From: Bradyrhizobium diazoefficiens
GTDB taxonomy: Bacteria > Pseudomonadota > Alphaproteobacteria > Rhizobiales > Xanthobacteraceae
Reading direction: 5' to 3'
NCBI RefSeq assembly: GCF_018131185.1
Contig: NZ_JAFCJE010000006.1
Coordinates: 124,001-188,000, forward strand
Length of the DNA stretch: 64,000 nucleotides
Shown here: positions 54,567-63,535 of the stretch, piece after piece
Position numbering within the stretch: position 1 is the first letter of the stretch
How the letters are laid out: every line of letters starts with the position of its first letter
Made by a program: the position numbers and the translations under genes
Notes under the pieces: model-generated
Told to the model about the DNA's origin: nothing
The model's input: the letters and a program-made list of their open reading frames with translations, nothing else
Database searches by the model: none

Positions 54567-55523
54567 TCAGTGCCGCAACTGACTCTGCCTGAAGTCACGC
54601 GGCGACATCCCGAAACGCTCGCGGAAGGCACGGCCGAAATGCGAGAGATCGTTGAAGCCCCAGGCGAAGGCGACCTCGCTGATGTGGCGATGGGCGAGCA
54701 CGGGCGAGGCGAGGTCGCGCCGGCATCGGGCGAGACGCTCGGCAAGGACGTAGCGCTGGAACGACGTCTCCTCGTCGGCGAGGAGATCATTGACGTAGCG
54801 CGGCGAGATGCCGAGCGCTGCCGCAGTCTCAGGGAGGGAGAGGTCGGGATCGGCGAGATGCGTGCGGATGTGCGCCTTCAGTCGAAACAGCAGGGCGGAG
54901 CGATGGGTCGAGGACGGCAGCGACGTCTTGCCGAGCCGTTCGCTCAACGCCATCGCGAGCAGATCGACGGCCTGCTCCGACAGCGCCGCCGCGTTGTTCG
55001 GATCGAGCCTGTCTGCGTTCTGGCAGAGCCTGACGATGAAATCATAGGCGAGCCGCTCGAGCGGTGCATCGGTGCCGAACGAAATCGCGGTCAGCGTCTC
55101 GGTGCCGCCGAGCCGGCGATGAAGCATCTTGCGCGGCACCTTGAAGATGGTCTGGGTAAAGCTGTCGTTGAACTTCAGCTCATAAGGCCGCGTGGTGTCG
55201 TACAGCGCGAACTCACCGGGATGGATCACGGTCTCGCGGCCGTCCTGGGCGACCCCGCCGTCGCCGCGGTTGCCAAGCGCGACCAGGACGAAATCCTGCT
55301 CCGAGCGCGCGATGCGCGAGGGCGTGCGGAAGACATGCTGGCGGTCGGAGCAGACCTCCGAGCACACGGCCTTGCCGAGCGAAGCCTGCGTCACCGAGCC
55401 GTGGAAAGCGCTGCCAAGATCGGACTTGCAGTCGAGTCCGACGAAGACGTCGCAGACGATGTCCTGCCAGAGGGCAAGCCGCCGGTAGCCGGGGCTGCCG
55501 TCTGTGGTGAACTGGATTGGCAT
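54567..55523 (-). CDS. AraC-family transcriptional regulator
   Basis: A 318-residue regulator with an AraC-binding-like N-terminal domain (about 20-190) and two helix-turn-helices at the C-terminus (about 215-315): LSLPETAAALGISPRYVNDL and ISEVAFAWGFNDLSHFGRAF, followed by FRERFGMSPRDFR, the AraC/XylS signature. It is divergent from a nitrilase gene across 194 bp, like NitR and nitA in Rhodococcus, so it probably activates that gene. Confidence 0.92.
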   Translation of the reverse strand: MPIQFTTDGSPGYRRLALWQDIVCDVFVGLDCKSDLGSAFHGSVTQASLGKAVCSEVCSDRQHVFRTPSRIARSEQDFVLVALGNRGDGGVAQDGRETVIHPGEFALYDTTRPYELKFNDSFTQTIFKVPRKMLHRRLGGTETLTAISFGTDAPLERLAYDFIVRLCQNADRLDPNNAAALSEQAVDLLAMALSERLGKTSLPSSTHRSALLFRLKAHIRTHLADPDLSLPETAAALGISPRYVNDLLADEETSFQRYVLAERLARCRRDLASPVLAHRHISEVAFAWGFNDLSHFGRAFRERFGMSPRDFRQSQLRH

Positions 55524-55717
55524 CAGGACAGCCTCCCTTTCACATCCTGCAAAACCGCATATTGGCGCGGATCGAGCCTCACCGGAGGCAAATTCCGGAC
55601 CGGGCGATCCCTTTCAGTCGAGTTTTCGTTCCGCCGTGGTCGAGCGCCCCGGCCGCCCGTGCCGCCAAATAGACTGCATCGGACGTGACTTCCGATCAAC
55701 CAGCAATGGAGGCGGCA

Positions 55718-56734
55718 ATGGGCATCGAACATCCGAAATACAAGGTGGCGGTGGTGCAGGCGGCGCCGGCCTGGCTCGACCTCGATGCCTCGATCGACAA
55801 GTCGATCGGGCTGATCAGGGAGGCCGCCGAAAAGGGCGCCAAGCTGATCGCCTTTCCGGAGGCTTTTATCCCCGGCTATCCCTGGCACATCTGGATGGAC
55901 TCGCCGGCCTGGGCCATCGGTCGCGGCTTCGTGCAGCGCTATTTCGACAATTCGCTGTCCTATGACAGCCCGCAAGCCGAACGCTTGCGCGATGCCGTGC
56001 GCAAAGCCAAGCTCACCGCCGTGCTCGGCCTGTCCGAGCGCGACGGCGGCAGCCTTTATCTGGCGCAATGGCTGATCGGACCCGACGGCGAGACCATCGC
56101 CAAGCGCCGCAAGCTGCGGCCGACCCATGCCGAGCGTACCGTCTATGGCGAGGGCGACGGCAGCGATCTCGCCGTGCATGCGCGGTCCGACATTGGCCGC
56201 ATCGGCGCGCTGTGCTGCTGGGAGCATCTCCAGCCGCTATCGAAATACGCGATGTACGCCCAGAACGAGCAGGTCCACGTCGCGGCCTGGCCGAGCTTTT
56301 CGCTCTACGATCCCTTCGCGCCGGCGCTCGGGGCCGAGGTGAACAATGCGGCTTCGCGCGTCTATGCGGTGGAGGGCTCCTGCTTCGTGCTCGCCCCTTG
56401 CGCGACGGTCTCGCAGGCGATGATCGACGAGCTCTGCGACCGGCCGGACAAGCACGGGCTGCTGCATGCCGGCGGCGGGTTCGCCGCGATCTACGGCCCC
56501 GACGGCAGCCAGATCGGCGACAAGCTCGCGCCGGACCAGGAGGGTCTGTTGATCGCGGAGATCGACCTCGGCGCGATCGGCGTCGCCAAGAACGCGGCAG
56601 ATCCGGCCGGACACTATTCGCGGCCCGACGTGACGCGGCTGCTGCTCAACAAGAAGCGATACCAGCGCGTCGAGCAGTTCGCGTTGCCGGTGGATACCGT
56701 CGAGCCCACGGACATTGCCGCGGCGGCGGGCTGA
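55718..56734 (+). CDS. Nitrilase (C-N hydrolase family)
   Basis: A 338-residue thiol enzyme hydrolysing nitriles to carboxylic acids and ammonia. Catalytic residues are Glu48 (FPEAFIPGYPW), Lys132 (RRKLRPTHAER) and Cys167 (ALCCWEHLQPL). The CWE context is true nitrilase, not amidase or carbamoylase. The start at 55718 has GGAGG 5 nt upstream; in-frame GTG 55685 and ATG 55706 are less suitable. An AraC regulator is divergent. Substrate range not readable. Confidence 0.95.
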   Translation: MGIEHPKYKVAVVQAAPAWLDLDASIDKSIGLIREAAEKGAKLIAFPEAFIPGYPWHIWMDSPAWAIGRGFVQRYFDNSLSYDSPQAERLRDAVRKAKLTAVLGLSERDGGSLYLAQWLIGPDGETIAKRRKLRPTHAERTVYGEGDGSDLAVHARSDIGRIGALCCWEHLQPLSKYAMYAQNEQVHVAAWPSFSLYDPFAPALGAEVNNAASRVYAVEGSCFVLAPCATVSQAMIDELCDRPDKHGLLHAGGGFAAIYGPDGSQIGDKLAPDQEGLLIAEIDLGAIGVAKNAADPAGHYSRPDVTRLLLNKKRYQRVEQFALPVDTVEPTDIAAAAG

Positions 56735-56745
56735 TTGCAGTCAAC

Positions 56746-57282
56746 TCAGTCATCCCACCATGGCTTGGAAAGTAGTGCGTCGGTCTTAACGGTTGAGGCG
56801 TATCCGCCTGGAACAGCCTCCATATAGCCAAGCTCCTTCAGGTCCTCGAACGGCTCCTTCTCGTCTTCCCTAAGGGAAAAGACCGCCGCATCGTTGACGA
56901 AGAACAGTGTCGACTGATCAAGGTGCATTCGCGAAAATTCTGATCTTAGTTCAATGTAGAGCCAGACCAGACCGTCCAACGTCGGGCCGTTTGCAGCATT
57001 TTTCTTGGCGATGATGGGAACGTCTTCAGGATTGCAATCGAACTTGAAAAATGGGCTGAGGCCGCTGTTCTCTTTATCCAGTGATTTGAAAATCTTGAGC
57101 CTCCACAAGAAATCCACGCTTCGTTCCAGCAGCGACATGTACCAGGTGAAGACAAAAGGCGGAGGCAGGTTCGACTCGTTTATCCTTGGGAGTTCGTCCG
57201 GCTTCGAAGTCTCGAATTGGCGCACTGTCAACGTCAGGGCGCTGACCAACTTGGCGTAAGCATCCAATTCAAGATCGGTCAT
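56746..57282 (-). CDS. Hypothetical protein of lower GC
   Basis: A 178-residue soluble protein: MTDLELDAYAKLVSALTLTV, FTWYMSLLERSVDFLWRLKI, WLYIELRSEFSRMHLDQSTL and a C-terminal KTDALLSKPWWDD. No domain recognised. GC is about 50% in several stretches, far below its neighbours, and its codon use differs, pointing to a foreign origin. It starts overlapping (ATGA) the stop of the HAD gene, so it is co-translated with it. Confidence 0.7.
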   Translation of the reverse strand: MTDLELDAYAKLVSALTLTVRQFETSKPDELPRINESNLPPPFVFTWYMSLLERSVDFLWRLKIFKSLDKENSGLSPFFKFDCNPEDVPIIAKKNAANGPTLDGLVWLYIELRSEFSRMHLDQSTLFFVNDAAVFSLREDEKEPFEDLKELGYMEAVPGGYASTVKTDALLSKPWWDD

Positions 57283-57923
57283 GAGGTGCCCACGCAATGG
57301 CCGAGCAGCTCGGGATGTGCCGCGCAGATGTGATGCGCGCCGGCATCCCTGAGCTCGGCCTCGCTGCCATAGCCATAGAGCACGCCGATCGCGGTCATGC
57401 CGTTGGTGCGGGCGCCGACCACGTCGTGGCTGCGGTCGCCGATCATGATGGCGCTGCTCGCATCGACCCTGGTCTCGTCGAGCGCGTAGCGCAGCAGGTC
57501 GCGCTTGTCGACGCGCGTGCCGTCGAGCTCGGAGCCGAACACGCGCTCGAAGTACGGTTTGAGGCCGAAATGATCGACGATGCGGGTGGCGTAGACCGCG
57601 GGCTTGCTGGTCGCGACGAACATGCGCGGTGTCGTCGCGGCCAGCGTCGTCAGCGTGTCCACGATGCCGGCATAGGCCTCGTTCTCGAACAGGCCGATAT
57701 CGCTGAAGCGCTCGCGATAGAGCAGCAGCGCGCGATCGGCGAGCTCGTCGGTTCCGGTGAGCTTCTTCAGGCTGGCATGCAGCGGCGGGCCAATGCACCA
57801 GGTCAGCTCGTCCTCGCTCGGCACCGCGACGTCCAGTCGCTCCAGCGCATACTGGATCGAGCGCGTGATCCCCGGCTTCGGGTTGGTGAGCGTGCCGTCG
57901 AGATCAAAAAAGATTGTCACCAT
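57279..57923 (-). CDS. HAD-superfamily phosphatase (phosphoglycolate phosphatase-like)
   Basis: A 214-residue hydrolase. Motif I is FFDLDGTLTNPKPGI (nucleophile Asp), motif II is VATSKPA (Thr/Ser), motif III/IV covers RVDKRDLL (Lys) and IMIGDRSHDVVGA (Asp-Asp), with an alpha-helical cap between. The plan is that of Gph/PGP-type phosphatases; the substrate could be phosphoglycolate or another small phosphate ester. The downstream low-GC gene overlaps its stop by 4 bp. Confidence 0.92.
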   Translation of the reverse strand: MVTIFFDLDGTLTNPKPGITRSIQYALERLDVAVPSEDELTWCIGPPLHASLKKLTGTDELADRALLLYRERFSDIGLFENEAYAGIVDTLTTLAATTPRMFVATSKPAVYATRIVDHFGLKPYFERVFGSELDGTRVDKRDLLRYALDETRVDASSAIMIGDRSHDVVGARTNGMTAIGVLYGYGSEAELRDAGAHHICAAHPELLGHCVGTS

Positions 57924-58013
57924 TCGGGCGGGACCTGCGTTGATACTGCCGTCTGTTGCTAGTTGGCTGGGGTTCCAAGTCAAGGTCCGATTTTGGTCGA
58001 TTGCATCGATGCC

Positions 58014-58967
58014 ATGCGAATAGCTCGGGTTATCGCTGTCTTGTACCAGGCTCTCGCGCTGTCGCCGACGCTCGCGGAGGAGACGCCGCCGCCCGTCGCG
58101 CCTCCGAAGGCGGAGGAGCCCGCGAAGCCGGCGGAGACACAGAAGGACGCGCGCGAGAGCGACACGCGGGAGTCGATCTGCCTGATCGTGGAGGCGGCTG
58201 CGCGCGATGCCAATCTCCCGCTGGAATTCTTCGCCCGGGTGATCTGGCAGGAAAGCCGATTCCAGGCCGATGCGGTCGGCCCCATGACGCGCAGCGGCGA
58301 GCACGCGCAGGGGATCGCGCAGTTCATGCCGGGCACCGCCAGCGAGCGCGGGCTGCTCAATCCGTTCAATCCGGTGCAGGCATTGCCGAAGTCGGCGGAG
58401 TTTCTGAGCGAACTGCGCAACCAGTTCGGCAATCTCGGGCTTGCCGCCGCCGCCTACAATGCCGGTCCGCGGCGCGTGCAGGAATGGCTCGCCGGCACCG
58501 GGCCGATGCCGGAGCAGACCCGCAACTACGTCTACGCCATCACGGGCACGAGCGTCGATGCCTGGGCCAAGGCGGGCAACACCGGCAAGGGACCGCCAAG
58601 CTCACCGCCGACGAGTTGCCGTGACCTGATGGCGCTGCTCAAGCGCGCGCCGAATGCCTTCGTCGCCGAGCTCGAGCAGCATGTGGAGCTTGCGGCCGCA
58701 AAGGCATGGGGCGTCCAGCTTGCCGCCGGCTTCGACCGCAACGGGGCGCTGGCGATGTATTCCCGCGCCGTGACGCGGCTCAGCACGGTGATCGGTGAGC
58801 GCGATCCGAGCCTGCTGTCTTCCGTGATGCGCAGCCGCGGCACACGCGCGTTCTACCAGGTGCGCATCGGCACCGAGACGCGCAGCGAAGCGGATGATCT
58901 GTGCAGCCGCATCCGTAAGGCCGGTGGTGCGTGCTTCGTGCTGAGGAACCGGGGTGTGAGCGGGTAG
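58014..58967 (+). CDS. Lytic transglycosylase (SLT) with SPOR-like C-terminus
   Basis: A 317-residue exported enzyme cleaving peptidoglycan glycan chains. Signal segment residues 1-21 (cleavage after Leu-Ala). SLT domain: LPLEFFARVIWQESRFQADAVG with the catalytic Glu, QGIAQFMPGTASERGL, LAAAAYNAGPRRVQEWL and TRNYVYAIT. After a linker the end (FYQVRIGTETRSEADDLCSRIRKAGG) looks like a SPOR domain. Preceded by the divergent HAD gene with a 90-bp gap. Confidence 0.93.
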   Translation: MRIARVIAVLYQALALSPTLAEETPPPVAPPKAEEPAKPAETQKDARESDTRESICLIVEAAARDANLPLEFFARVIWQESRFQADAVGPMTRSGEHAQGIAQFMPGTASERGLLNPFNPVQALPKSAEFLSELRNQFGNLGLAAAAYNAGPRRVQEWLAGTGPMPEQTRNYVYAITGTSVDAWAKAGNTGKGPPSSPPTSCRDLMALLKRAPNAFVAELEQHVELAAAKAWGVQLAAGFDRNGALAMYSRAVTRLSTVIGERDPSLLSSVMRSRGTRAFYQVRIGTETRSEADDLCSRIRKAGGACFVLRNRGVSG

Positions 58968-58985
58968 GGGCGTTACCTACACACG

Positions 58986-59030
58986 CGTCATTCCGGGCTC
59001 GCGCCCAAGAGGGTGAGCTCCGGAATGACG
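58986..59030. repeat. Short palindromic intergenic repeat (family E half-size)
   Basis: CGTCATTCCGG...CCGGAATGACG, a perfect 11-bp inverted pair, 16 bp after the transglycosylase stop. Confidence 0.78.
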
Positions 59031-59141
59031 GCCTGTGATTGAAGCGTCCTGCATGCCAGCCCCGCCGCGTGTTTCCTTGACGCGAGCCGCCGCATTGCCC
59101 GTTATGCGGGCACGATTCCGCAAACCCGTCCAAAAAAACCC

Positions 59142-59882
59142 GTGGCACTTCCTCCACTCGATTCACCGCAATGGAATAGCCCCTGGCTTGCCTTCGGCTG
59201 GGGGCTGCGCTCGATCACGCAGACGATCCTCACGCTGGTCCTGTTCGTGACTTATCTCGGCATCGGCGCGCTCGCCCATGACACCCATTTCAGCCTGCTC
59301 TGGGCGCTCTGCTCGACGCTGTTCGTCTGGGCGGGGCCAGCGCAGATCATCCTGATCACCACGCTCGGCTCCGGCGCCACCATCATCCAGTCGGCCATCG
59401 CGGTTACGGTCAGCGCCATCAGGCTGTTTCCCATGGTGGTCTCCGTGCTGCCGTTGATGCGCACGCCGACGACCAAGCGGCGCGAGCTGTTCTTCGCGGC
59501 GCATCTCACCGCCGTGACGCTGTGGGTCGAGTGTCATCGCTTCCTGCCTCAGGTGCCGCGCGAGCGGCGGATTGCCTTCGTTCACGGACTTGGCTTCGGT
59601 CTCGTCTCGGTATGCCTGACCGCCAACACGGTCGGCTATTTCCTCGCCGCCAATCTGACGCAGACGCTTGGCGCCGCCATCCTGCTGCTGACGCCACTGT
59701 CGTTCCTGTTCTCGACCGCGCGCAACAGCCGCGAGGCTGCGGATGTCGTCGCACTGGTGCTCGGCGTTCTGCTCTATCCGATCGCGGCGAAGATGAACTC
59801 CGGCCTCGACATCCTCGTCAGCGGCCTCATAGCCGGTACGATCGCCTACGGCGTGCATCGGTGGCGGGAGGTGCGCGCATGA
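59142..59882 (+). CDS. azlC: AzlC-family branched-chain amino acid exporter subunit
   Basis: A 246-residue membrane protein with about six helices and the AzlC plan: FGWGLRSITQTILTLVLFVTYLGIGALA, FVWAGPAQIILI, and a central VSAIRLFPMVVSVLPLMR. With AzlD it exports branched-chain amino acids or related azaleucine. Start is GTG at 59142 without a strong ribosome site. Its stop overlaps the azlD start by ATGA. Confidence 0.9.
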   Translation: MALPPLDSPQWNSPWLAFGWGLRSITQTILTLVLFVTYLGIGALAHDTHFSLLWALCSTLFVWAGPAQIILITTLGSGATIIQSAIAVTVSAIRLFPMVVSVLPLMRTPTTKRRELFFAAHLTAVTLWVECHRFLPQVPRERRIAFVHGLGFGLVSVCLTANTVGYFLAANLTQTLGAAILLLTPLSFLFSTARNSREAADVVALVLGVLLYPIAAKMNSGLDILVSGLIAGTIAYGVHRWREVRA

Positions 59883-60229
59883 GCTACGCGCAGCTAATCG
59901 GCGACTGGCATGCACTGGCGGTGCTGTTCGTCGCCGGCGTCGTTCCCAACCAGATCTGGCGCATGCTGGGCCTGTGGTTCGGCGGAGGCATCGACGAGGG
60001 CTCCGAGCTGCTCGTCTGGGTGCGCGCGGTTGCAACCGCGATCCTGGCCGGCGTCATCGCCCAGATCGTGGTCGAACCGCCGGGCGCGCTGTCCAGCGTG
60101 CCGGATGCCCTGCGCTATGGCGCGGTGGCGGCCGGCCTCGTCGCCTTCCTGCTGGCCCGCCGATCGATCTTCGCGGGTGTCGTGACCGGCGAAGTCTTCC
60201 TGCTGGCCGGCAAGTGGTGGTTGGGCTAA
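59879..60229 (+). CDS. azlD: AzlD-family small exporter subunit
   Basis: A 116-residue protein with four predicted helices (VLFVAGVVPNQIWRMLGLWF, VRAVATAILAGVIAQIVV, YGAVAAGLVAFLLA, GVVTGEVFLLAG). This is the size and topology of AzlD, the obligate partner of AzlC. Translation starts inside the azlC stop codon (4-bp overlap), so the pair is made in fixed ratio. Confidence 0.87.
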   Translation: MSYAQLIGDWHALAVLFVAGVVPNQIWRMLGLWFGGGIDEGSELLVWVRAVATAILAGVIAQIVVEPPGALSSVPDALRYGAVAAGLVAFLLARRSIFAGVVTGEVFLLAGKWWLG

Positions 60230-60261
60230 AACCAGCGGCGAACAGCCAAGGAACAGGAAAT

Positions 60262-60753
60262 ATGGTTCGCGAACAGGAGCTCCGCGAGGGCGAGGTCGCC
60301 ATCGAGCTGCCACCGACGCAAGATGCCGGCCTCGTCTTCATCGGCCGTATCCGCACGCCCTGGGCGTCGCGGCTGGAGACGCCGCGGCAGGGACGCCAGG
60401 ACGGCCCGGTGTGCCGCCTCGAGATCTTCGAGCCGTTCGTGCCGGCCATCAAGGGCGTCGATTTCTACGGCAATCTCGAAGTGCTCTACTGGCTCGACCA
60501 GTCGCGCCGCGACATCATTCTGCAGAGCCCGAAGAACAACGAAAAGACCCGCGGCACGTTTTCGCTGCGTTCGCCGGTGCGTCCCAATCCGATCGGGACC
60601 TCGATCGTCAAGCTGGTCGGAATCGAGGGCAATGCGATCCTGGTGCGCGGGCTCGACTGCCTCGACAACACGCCGCTGATCGACATCAAGCCGGATCGTT
60701 GCGAGTTCACGCCACTGGCCGCGCCGCAGAAGGGCGATTTCGAGACGGAGTGA
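60262..60753 (+). CDS. trmO: tRNA (t6A37)-N6-methyltransferase TrmO
   Basis: A 163-residue SAM-dependent enzyme of the UPF0066/TsaA family that methylates t6A37 of tRNA-Thr. Marks: FIGRIRTPW, GPVCRLEIFEPFVPA, LEVLYWLDQSRRDII and the SAM-site RGTFSLRSPVRPNPIGTS, then GLDCLDNTPLIDIKP. Follows azlD by 32 bp. AAGGAACAGGAAA precedes the ATG. Confidence 0.92.
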   Translation: MVREQELREGEVAIELPPTQDAGLVFIGRIRTPWASRLETPRQGRQDGPVCRLEIFEPFVPAIKGVDFYGNLEVLYWLDQSRRDIILQSPKNNEKTRGTFSLRSPVRPNPIGTSIVKLVGIEGNAILVRGLDCLDNTPLIDIKPDRCEFTPLAAPQKGDFETE

Positions 60754-60757
60754 GGTC

Positions 60758-60886
60758 CGTCATTCCGGGGCGCGCCTCTTGGCGCGAGCCCGGAATCCAT
60801 CGCGCGTCAGAGGTGGTGGTGGAATGGATTCTCAGGTGCGCGATTGCGCACCATAGCTCGCGACTTTGTCGCGCCCCGGAATGACG
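60758..60886. repeat. Palindromic intergenic repeat (family E)
   Basis: CGTCATTCCGGGGCGCG...GAGCCCGGAATCCAT and inverted ATGGATTCTCAGGTGCG...CGCCCCGGAATGACG. It separates the convergent trmO and HIT genes. Confidence 0.82.
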
Positions 60887-60897
60887 AGTGGATAGAG

Positions 60898-61326
60898 CTA
60901 CCCACCCTTCAACGCCGCGATCAGCTTCGCCGCATTCTCCTCCAGCACCTTGGCGTCTTCCTTGCGGCTCGCGGGCGGCAGCATCGCCACGCCGTCATGG
61001 CGCGGCATCACGTGCATGTGCAGGTGAAACACCACCTGCCCACCGGCGGGCTCGTTGAACTGCTGCACGGTGATGCCGTCGGCGTTGAACGCCTTCATCG
61101 CGGCGGCCGCGATCTTGTGCGCGCCGCGGGCGACATGGGCGTAGTCGTCGGGCTTGATGTCGAGAATGTTGCGGGCAGGGGCCTTTGGTATCACCAGCGT
61201 GTGGCCGGGGACGCGCGGCATGATGTCGAGGAAGGCGAACACGTGCTCGTCCTCGTACACCTTGGAGCAGGGCAGCTCGCCGCGCAGAATCTTCGCGAAG
61301 ATGTTGTTGGTGTCGTAGGCGGTCAT
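60898..61326 (-). CDS. HIT-family nucleotide hydrolase
   Basis: A 142-residue histidine-triad protein. The triad is VFHLHMHVMPR (H-x-H-x-H), with the earlier YEDEHVFAFLDIMPRVPGHTLVIPK typical of the HinT/HIT branch. It hydrolyses AMP-linked small molecules. A longer frame opens upstream, but the Met at 61326 gives the normal N-terminus NNIFAKILRGELP. Confidence 0.93.
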   Translation of the reverse strand: MTAYDTNNIFAKILRGELPCSKVYEDEHVFAFLDIMPRVPGHTLVIPKAPARNILDIKPDDYAHVARGAHKIAAAAMKAFNADGITVQQFNEPAGGQVVFHLHMHVMPRHDGVAMLPPASRKEDAKVLEENAAKLIAALKGG

Positions 61327-61401
61327 GACGGCTCCCAAGAAACTTTCGAGAACTTTTGCGCTCAGCATTTTGCGCTTACTGTCACCAGCAACGACGAGGC
61401 G

Positions 61402-62643
61402 TCAAGGCGCCTCGTCGATGCCCTTGCGGAACGGGCCGAGCTCGGCGAGCTCCCGTCCGGCTTCCGCGACATAGGCGCGCTCGCGCTTGAGGTAATCGTC
61501 GATGGCGCGGCGCAGGCCGGGATCTGCGATGAAGTGGGCGGAATGGGTGGTGCGCGGCAGGTAGCCACGGGCGATCTTGTGCTCGCCCTGCGCGCCGGCC
61601 TCGACGTGCTTCAGGCCGCGTTTGATCGCGAAATCGATCGCCTGATAGTAGCAGACCTCGAAATGCAGGAACGGATGATGCTCGACCGCGCCCCAGTTGC
61701 GGCCGAACAACGTGTCCGAGCCGATGAAGTTGATCGCGCCCGCGATCCAGCGATCGTTGCGGCGGGCCATCACCAGCAGCACGTCCTCAGCCATGGTCTC
61801 GCCGATCAGCGAGAAGAACTCGCGCGTCAGATACGGCCGGCCCCATTTGCGCGAGCCGGTCTCCATGTAGAACATGAAGAATGCATCCCAGGCATCCTCG
61901 GTAATGTCCTTGCCCGTGAGCCAGTGGATGGAGATCCCGGCGGAGAGCGCATCGCGCCGCTCGCGCTTGATCGACTTGCGGTGGCGCGAGTTCAGCGTGG
62001 CCAGGAAGTCGTCGAAGCCGGTAAAGCCCTCGTTGTTCCAGTGGAACTGCTGGTCGGTGCGCTGCAGGAAGCCGTGCCTGGCGAGCAGCTTCCATTCGGC
62101 TTCGGGCGCGAAGGTGACGTGGACGGAGGAGGCCTTGCTGACGCCGCACAGCGCCACCAGCCCGCTCGCCAGAGCCTCCATGATGAGCTCGCGATCCACG
62201 CCGTCGCGGACCAGCAGCCGCGGCCCGGTTGCCGGGGTGAACGGAACCGAGACCTGGAGCTTCGGATAATAGCGCCCGCCGGCGCGCTCATAGGCGTCCG
62301 CCCAGCCGCGGTCGAAGACGTACTCTCCTTGCGAATGGGATTTCAGATAGCAGGGCACGACGCCGGCGACGCGGCCATCGAGCTTCGCCACGAGATGCCG
62401 GGGCCCCCAGCCGGTGCGGATGGTCGCCGAACCCGATGTCTCGACGGCGGACAGAAATGCGTGGGAGACGAAGGGGTTATAGGCGGGTTTTGAGAGACCA
62501 AGGGAATCGTCTGCAAGTGCGGATGAGGTTCCGTTGCCAGCCTCATGGCACCGCCCGGCGGGATTGGCGCAGGCGTCCCACTCCTCCGGTGACACATTGC
62601 CTATCGAAGGTACGGCCTCGAGCGTGATGTCGGATGATGCCAT
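61402..62643 (-). CDS. FemAB-like GNAT acyltransferase (DUF482/PF04339)
   Basis: A 413-residue protein of the peptidogalycan/FemAB-like GNAT family. Characteristic blocks are YNPFVSHAFLSAVETSGS, SHSQGEYVFDRGWADAYERA, YYPKLQVSVPFTPATG, LNSRHRKSIKRERR, and the C-terminal VEAGAQGEHKIARGYLPRTTHSAHF. It probably transfers an acyl or amino-acyl group; substrate unknown. Upstream and downstream genes lie on the same strand but with gaps over 70 bp. Confidence 0.91.
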   Translation of the reverse strand: MASSDITLEAVPSIGNVSPEEWDACANPAGRCHEAGNGTSSALADDSLGLSKPAYNPFVSHAFLSAVETSGSATIRTGWGPRHLVAKLDGRVAGVVPCYLKSHSQGEYVFDRGWADAYERAGGRYYPKLQVSVPFTPATGPRLLVRDGVDRELIMEALASGLVALCGVSKASSVHVTFAPEAEWKLLARHGFLQRTDQQFHWNNEGFTGFDDFLATLNSRHRKSIKRERRDALSAGISIHWLTGKDITEDAWDAFFMFYMETGSRKWGRPYLTREFFSLIGETMAEDVLLVMARRNDRWIAGAINFIGSDTLFGRNWGAVEHHPFLHFEVCYYQAIDFAIKRGLKHVEAGAQGEHKIARGYLPRTTHSAHFIADPGLRRAIDDYLKRERAYVAEAGRELAELGPFRKGIDEAP

Positions 62644-62700
62644 CGACCCCCAAGATCGTGCATTGCAGCAGCGACTTCAAGGGGGTGGAGGGTACGCCCT

Positions 62701-62777
62701 CGTGCCCTGGACGCGGCACAGCGCTCCTTCGGCTCTGCGCCGCAACGCTGCGCGTTGCACCTTGTCCGGGACACGGG
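62701..62777. repeat. Palindromic intergenic repeat (family F)
   Basis: CGTGCCCTGGACGCGGC...TTGCACCTTGTCCGGGACACGGG; outer arms pair imperfectly. Related to 34781-34836. It lies right at the end of the GDPD gene. Confidence 0.6.
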
Positions 62778-62783
62778 CAGGGC

Positions 62784-63530
62784 CTACGGCACGAACCCCT
62801 CGAAGATCATCTGATCCGCATGCTGCCCGACCCGCGTCCGCTGCTCGGGCGTCCGCACGGTCCATCCCAGCAGGGCGCAGCCGAAGACGTTGCGGGCGAT
62901 CCAGGGGGCGGGGGCCGGGAGGTCGTCGACCCGAAAGGCGACGAAGTGGGGCTGGGTCCGGAGGCCGTGGCGCAGATACAGCATGCTGTCGCGCTGCTCC
63001 TGACTCAGTTTGGCCCAGTAATCGTCCTCATAGGTCCGCTGCGCGACGATGCCGCGCGGGCGGCCCGGCAACAGCTCGCGCAGCGCCAGCACCTGATCTG
63101 GATCGAAGGACATGCCGACCGCCGGCCCATCATAGGACGCCAGCACCTCCGCCATCCGTTTCACCAGCTTGCGGTCGCCGCCAAAATGGCTCTTCACCTC
63201 GATCACCAGCGGGACGCGGCCGGCGACGAGGGCGCAGAGGTCGCTGAGCGACATCATTCGCTCCGGCGTGTCCTTGAACTTGATCGCCTTCAACTCCGCC
63301 GCGGTCTTTTCGACCACCTCGCCGGACGCCTCGGTGAGGCGGCCGAGGGCATGGTCGTGATGCACCATGGCCTCGCCGTCGGCGGAGAGCTGGATATCGA
63401 CCTCGATCGAGAAATTGCCTGCGATCGCAGCCTGCACGGCGCCCGGCATGTTTTCGACAATGCCGCGCGAAATGTCGTGCAGGCCGCGATGGGCGACCGG
63501 CCGGGCTGTCAGCCAATCCGGAGCGCGCAT
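62784..63530 (-). CDS. Glycerophosphodiester phosphodiesterase
   Basis: A 248-residue TIM-barrel enzyme. The GDPD signature is AHRGLHD with NMPGAVQAAIAGNFSIEVDIQLS (metal Glu/Asp), VHHDHALGRLT (His) and IEVKSH (Glu-x-Lys). It releases glycerol-3-phosphate from glycerophosphodiesters; no signal peptide, so cytosolic. The RidA gene upstream ends 5 bp away, so both are in one operon. Confidence 0.92.
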   Translation of the reverse strand: MRAPDWLTARPVAHRGLHDISRGIVENMPGAVQAAIAGNFSIEVDIQLSADGEAMVHHDHALGRLTEASGEVVEKTAAELKAIKFKDTPERMMSLSDLCALVAGRVPLVIEVKSHFGGDRKLVKRMAEVLASYDGPAVGMSFDPDQVLALRELLPGRPRGIVAQRTYEDDYWAKLSQEQRDSMLYLRHGLRTQPHFVAFRVDDLPAPAPWIARNVFGCALLGWTVRTPEQRTRVGQHADQMIFEGFVP

Positions 63531-63535
63531 CCGCC

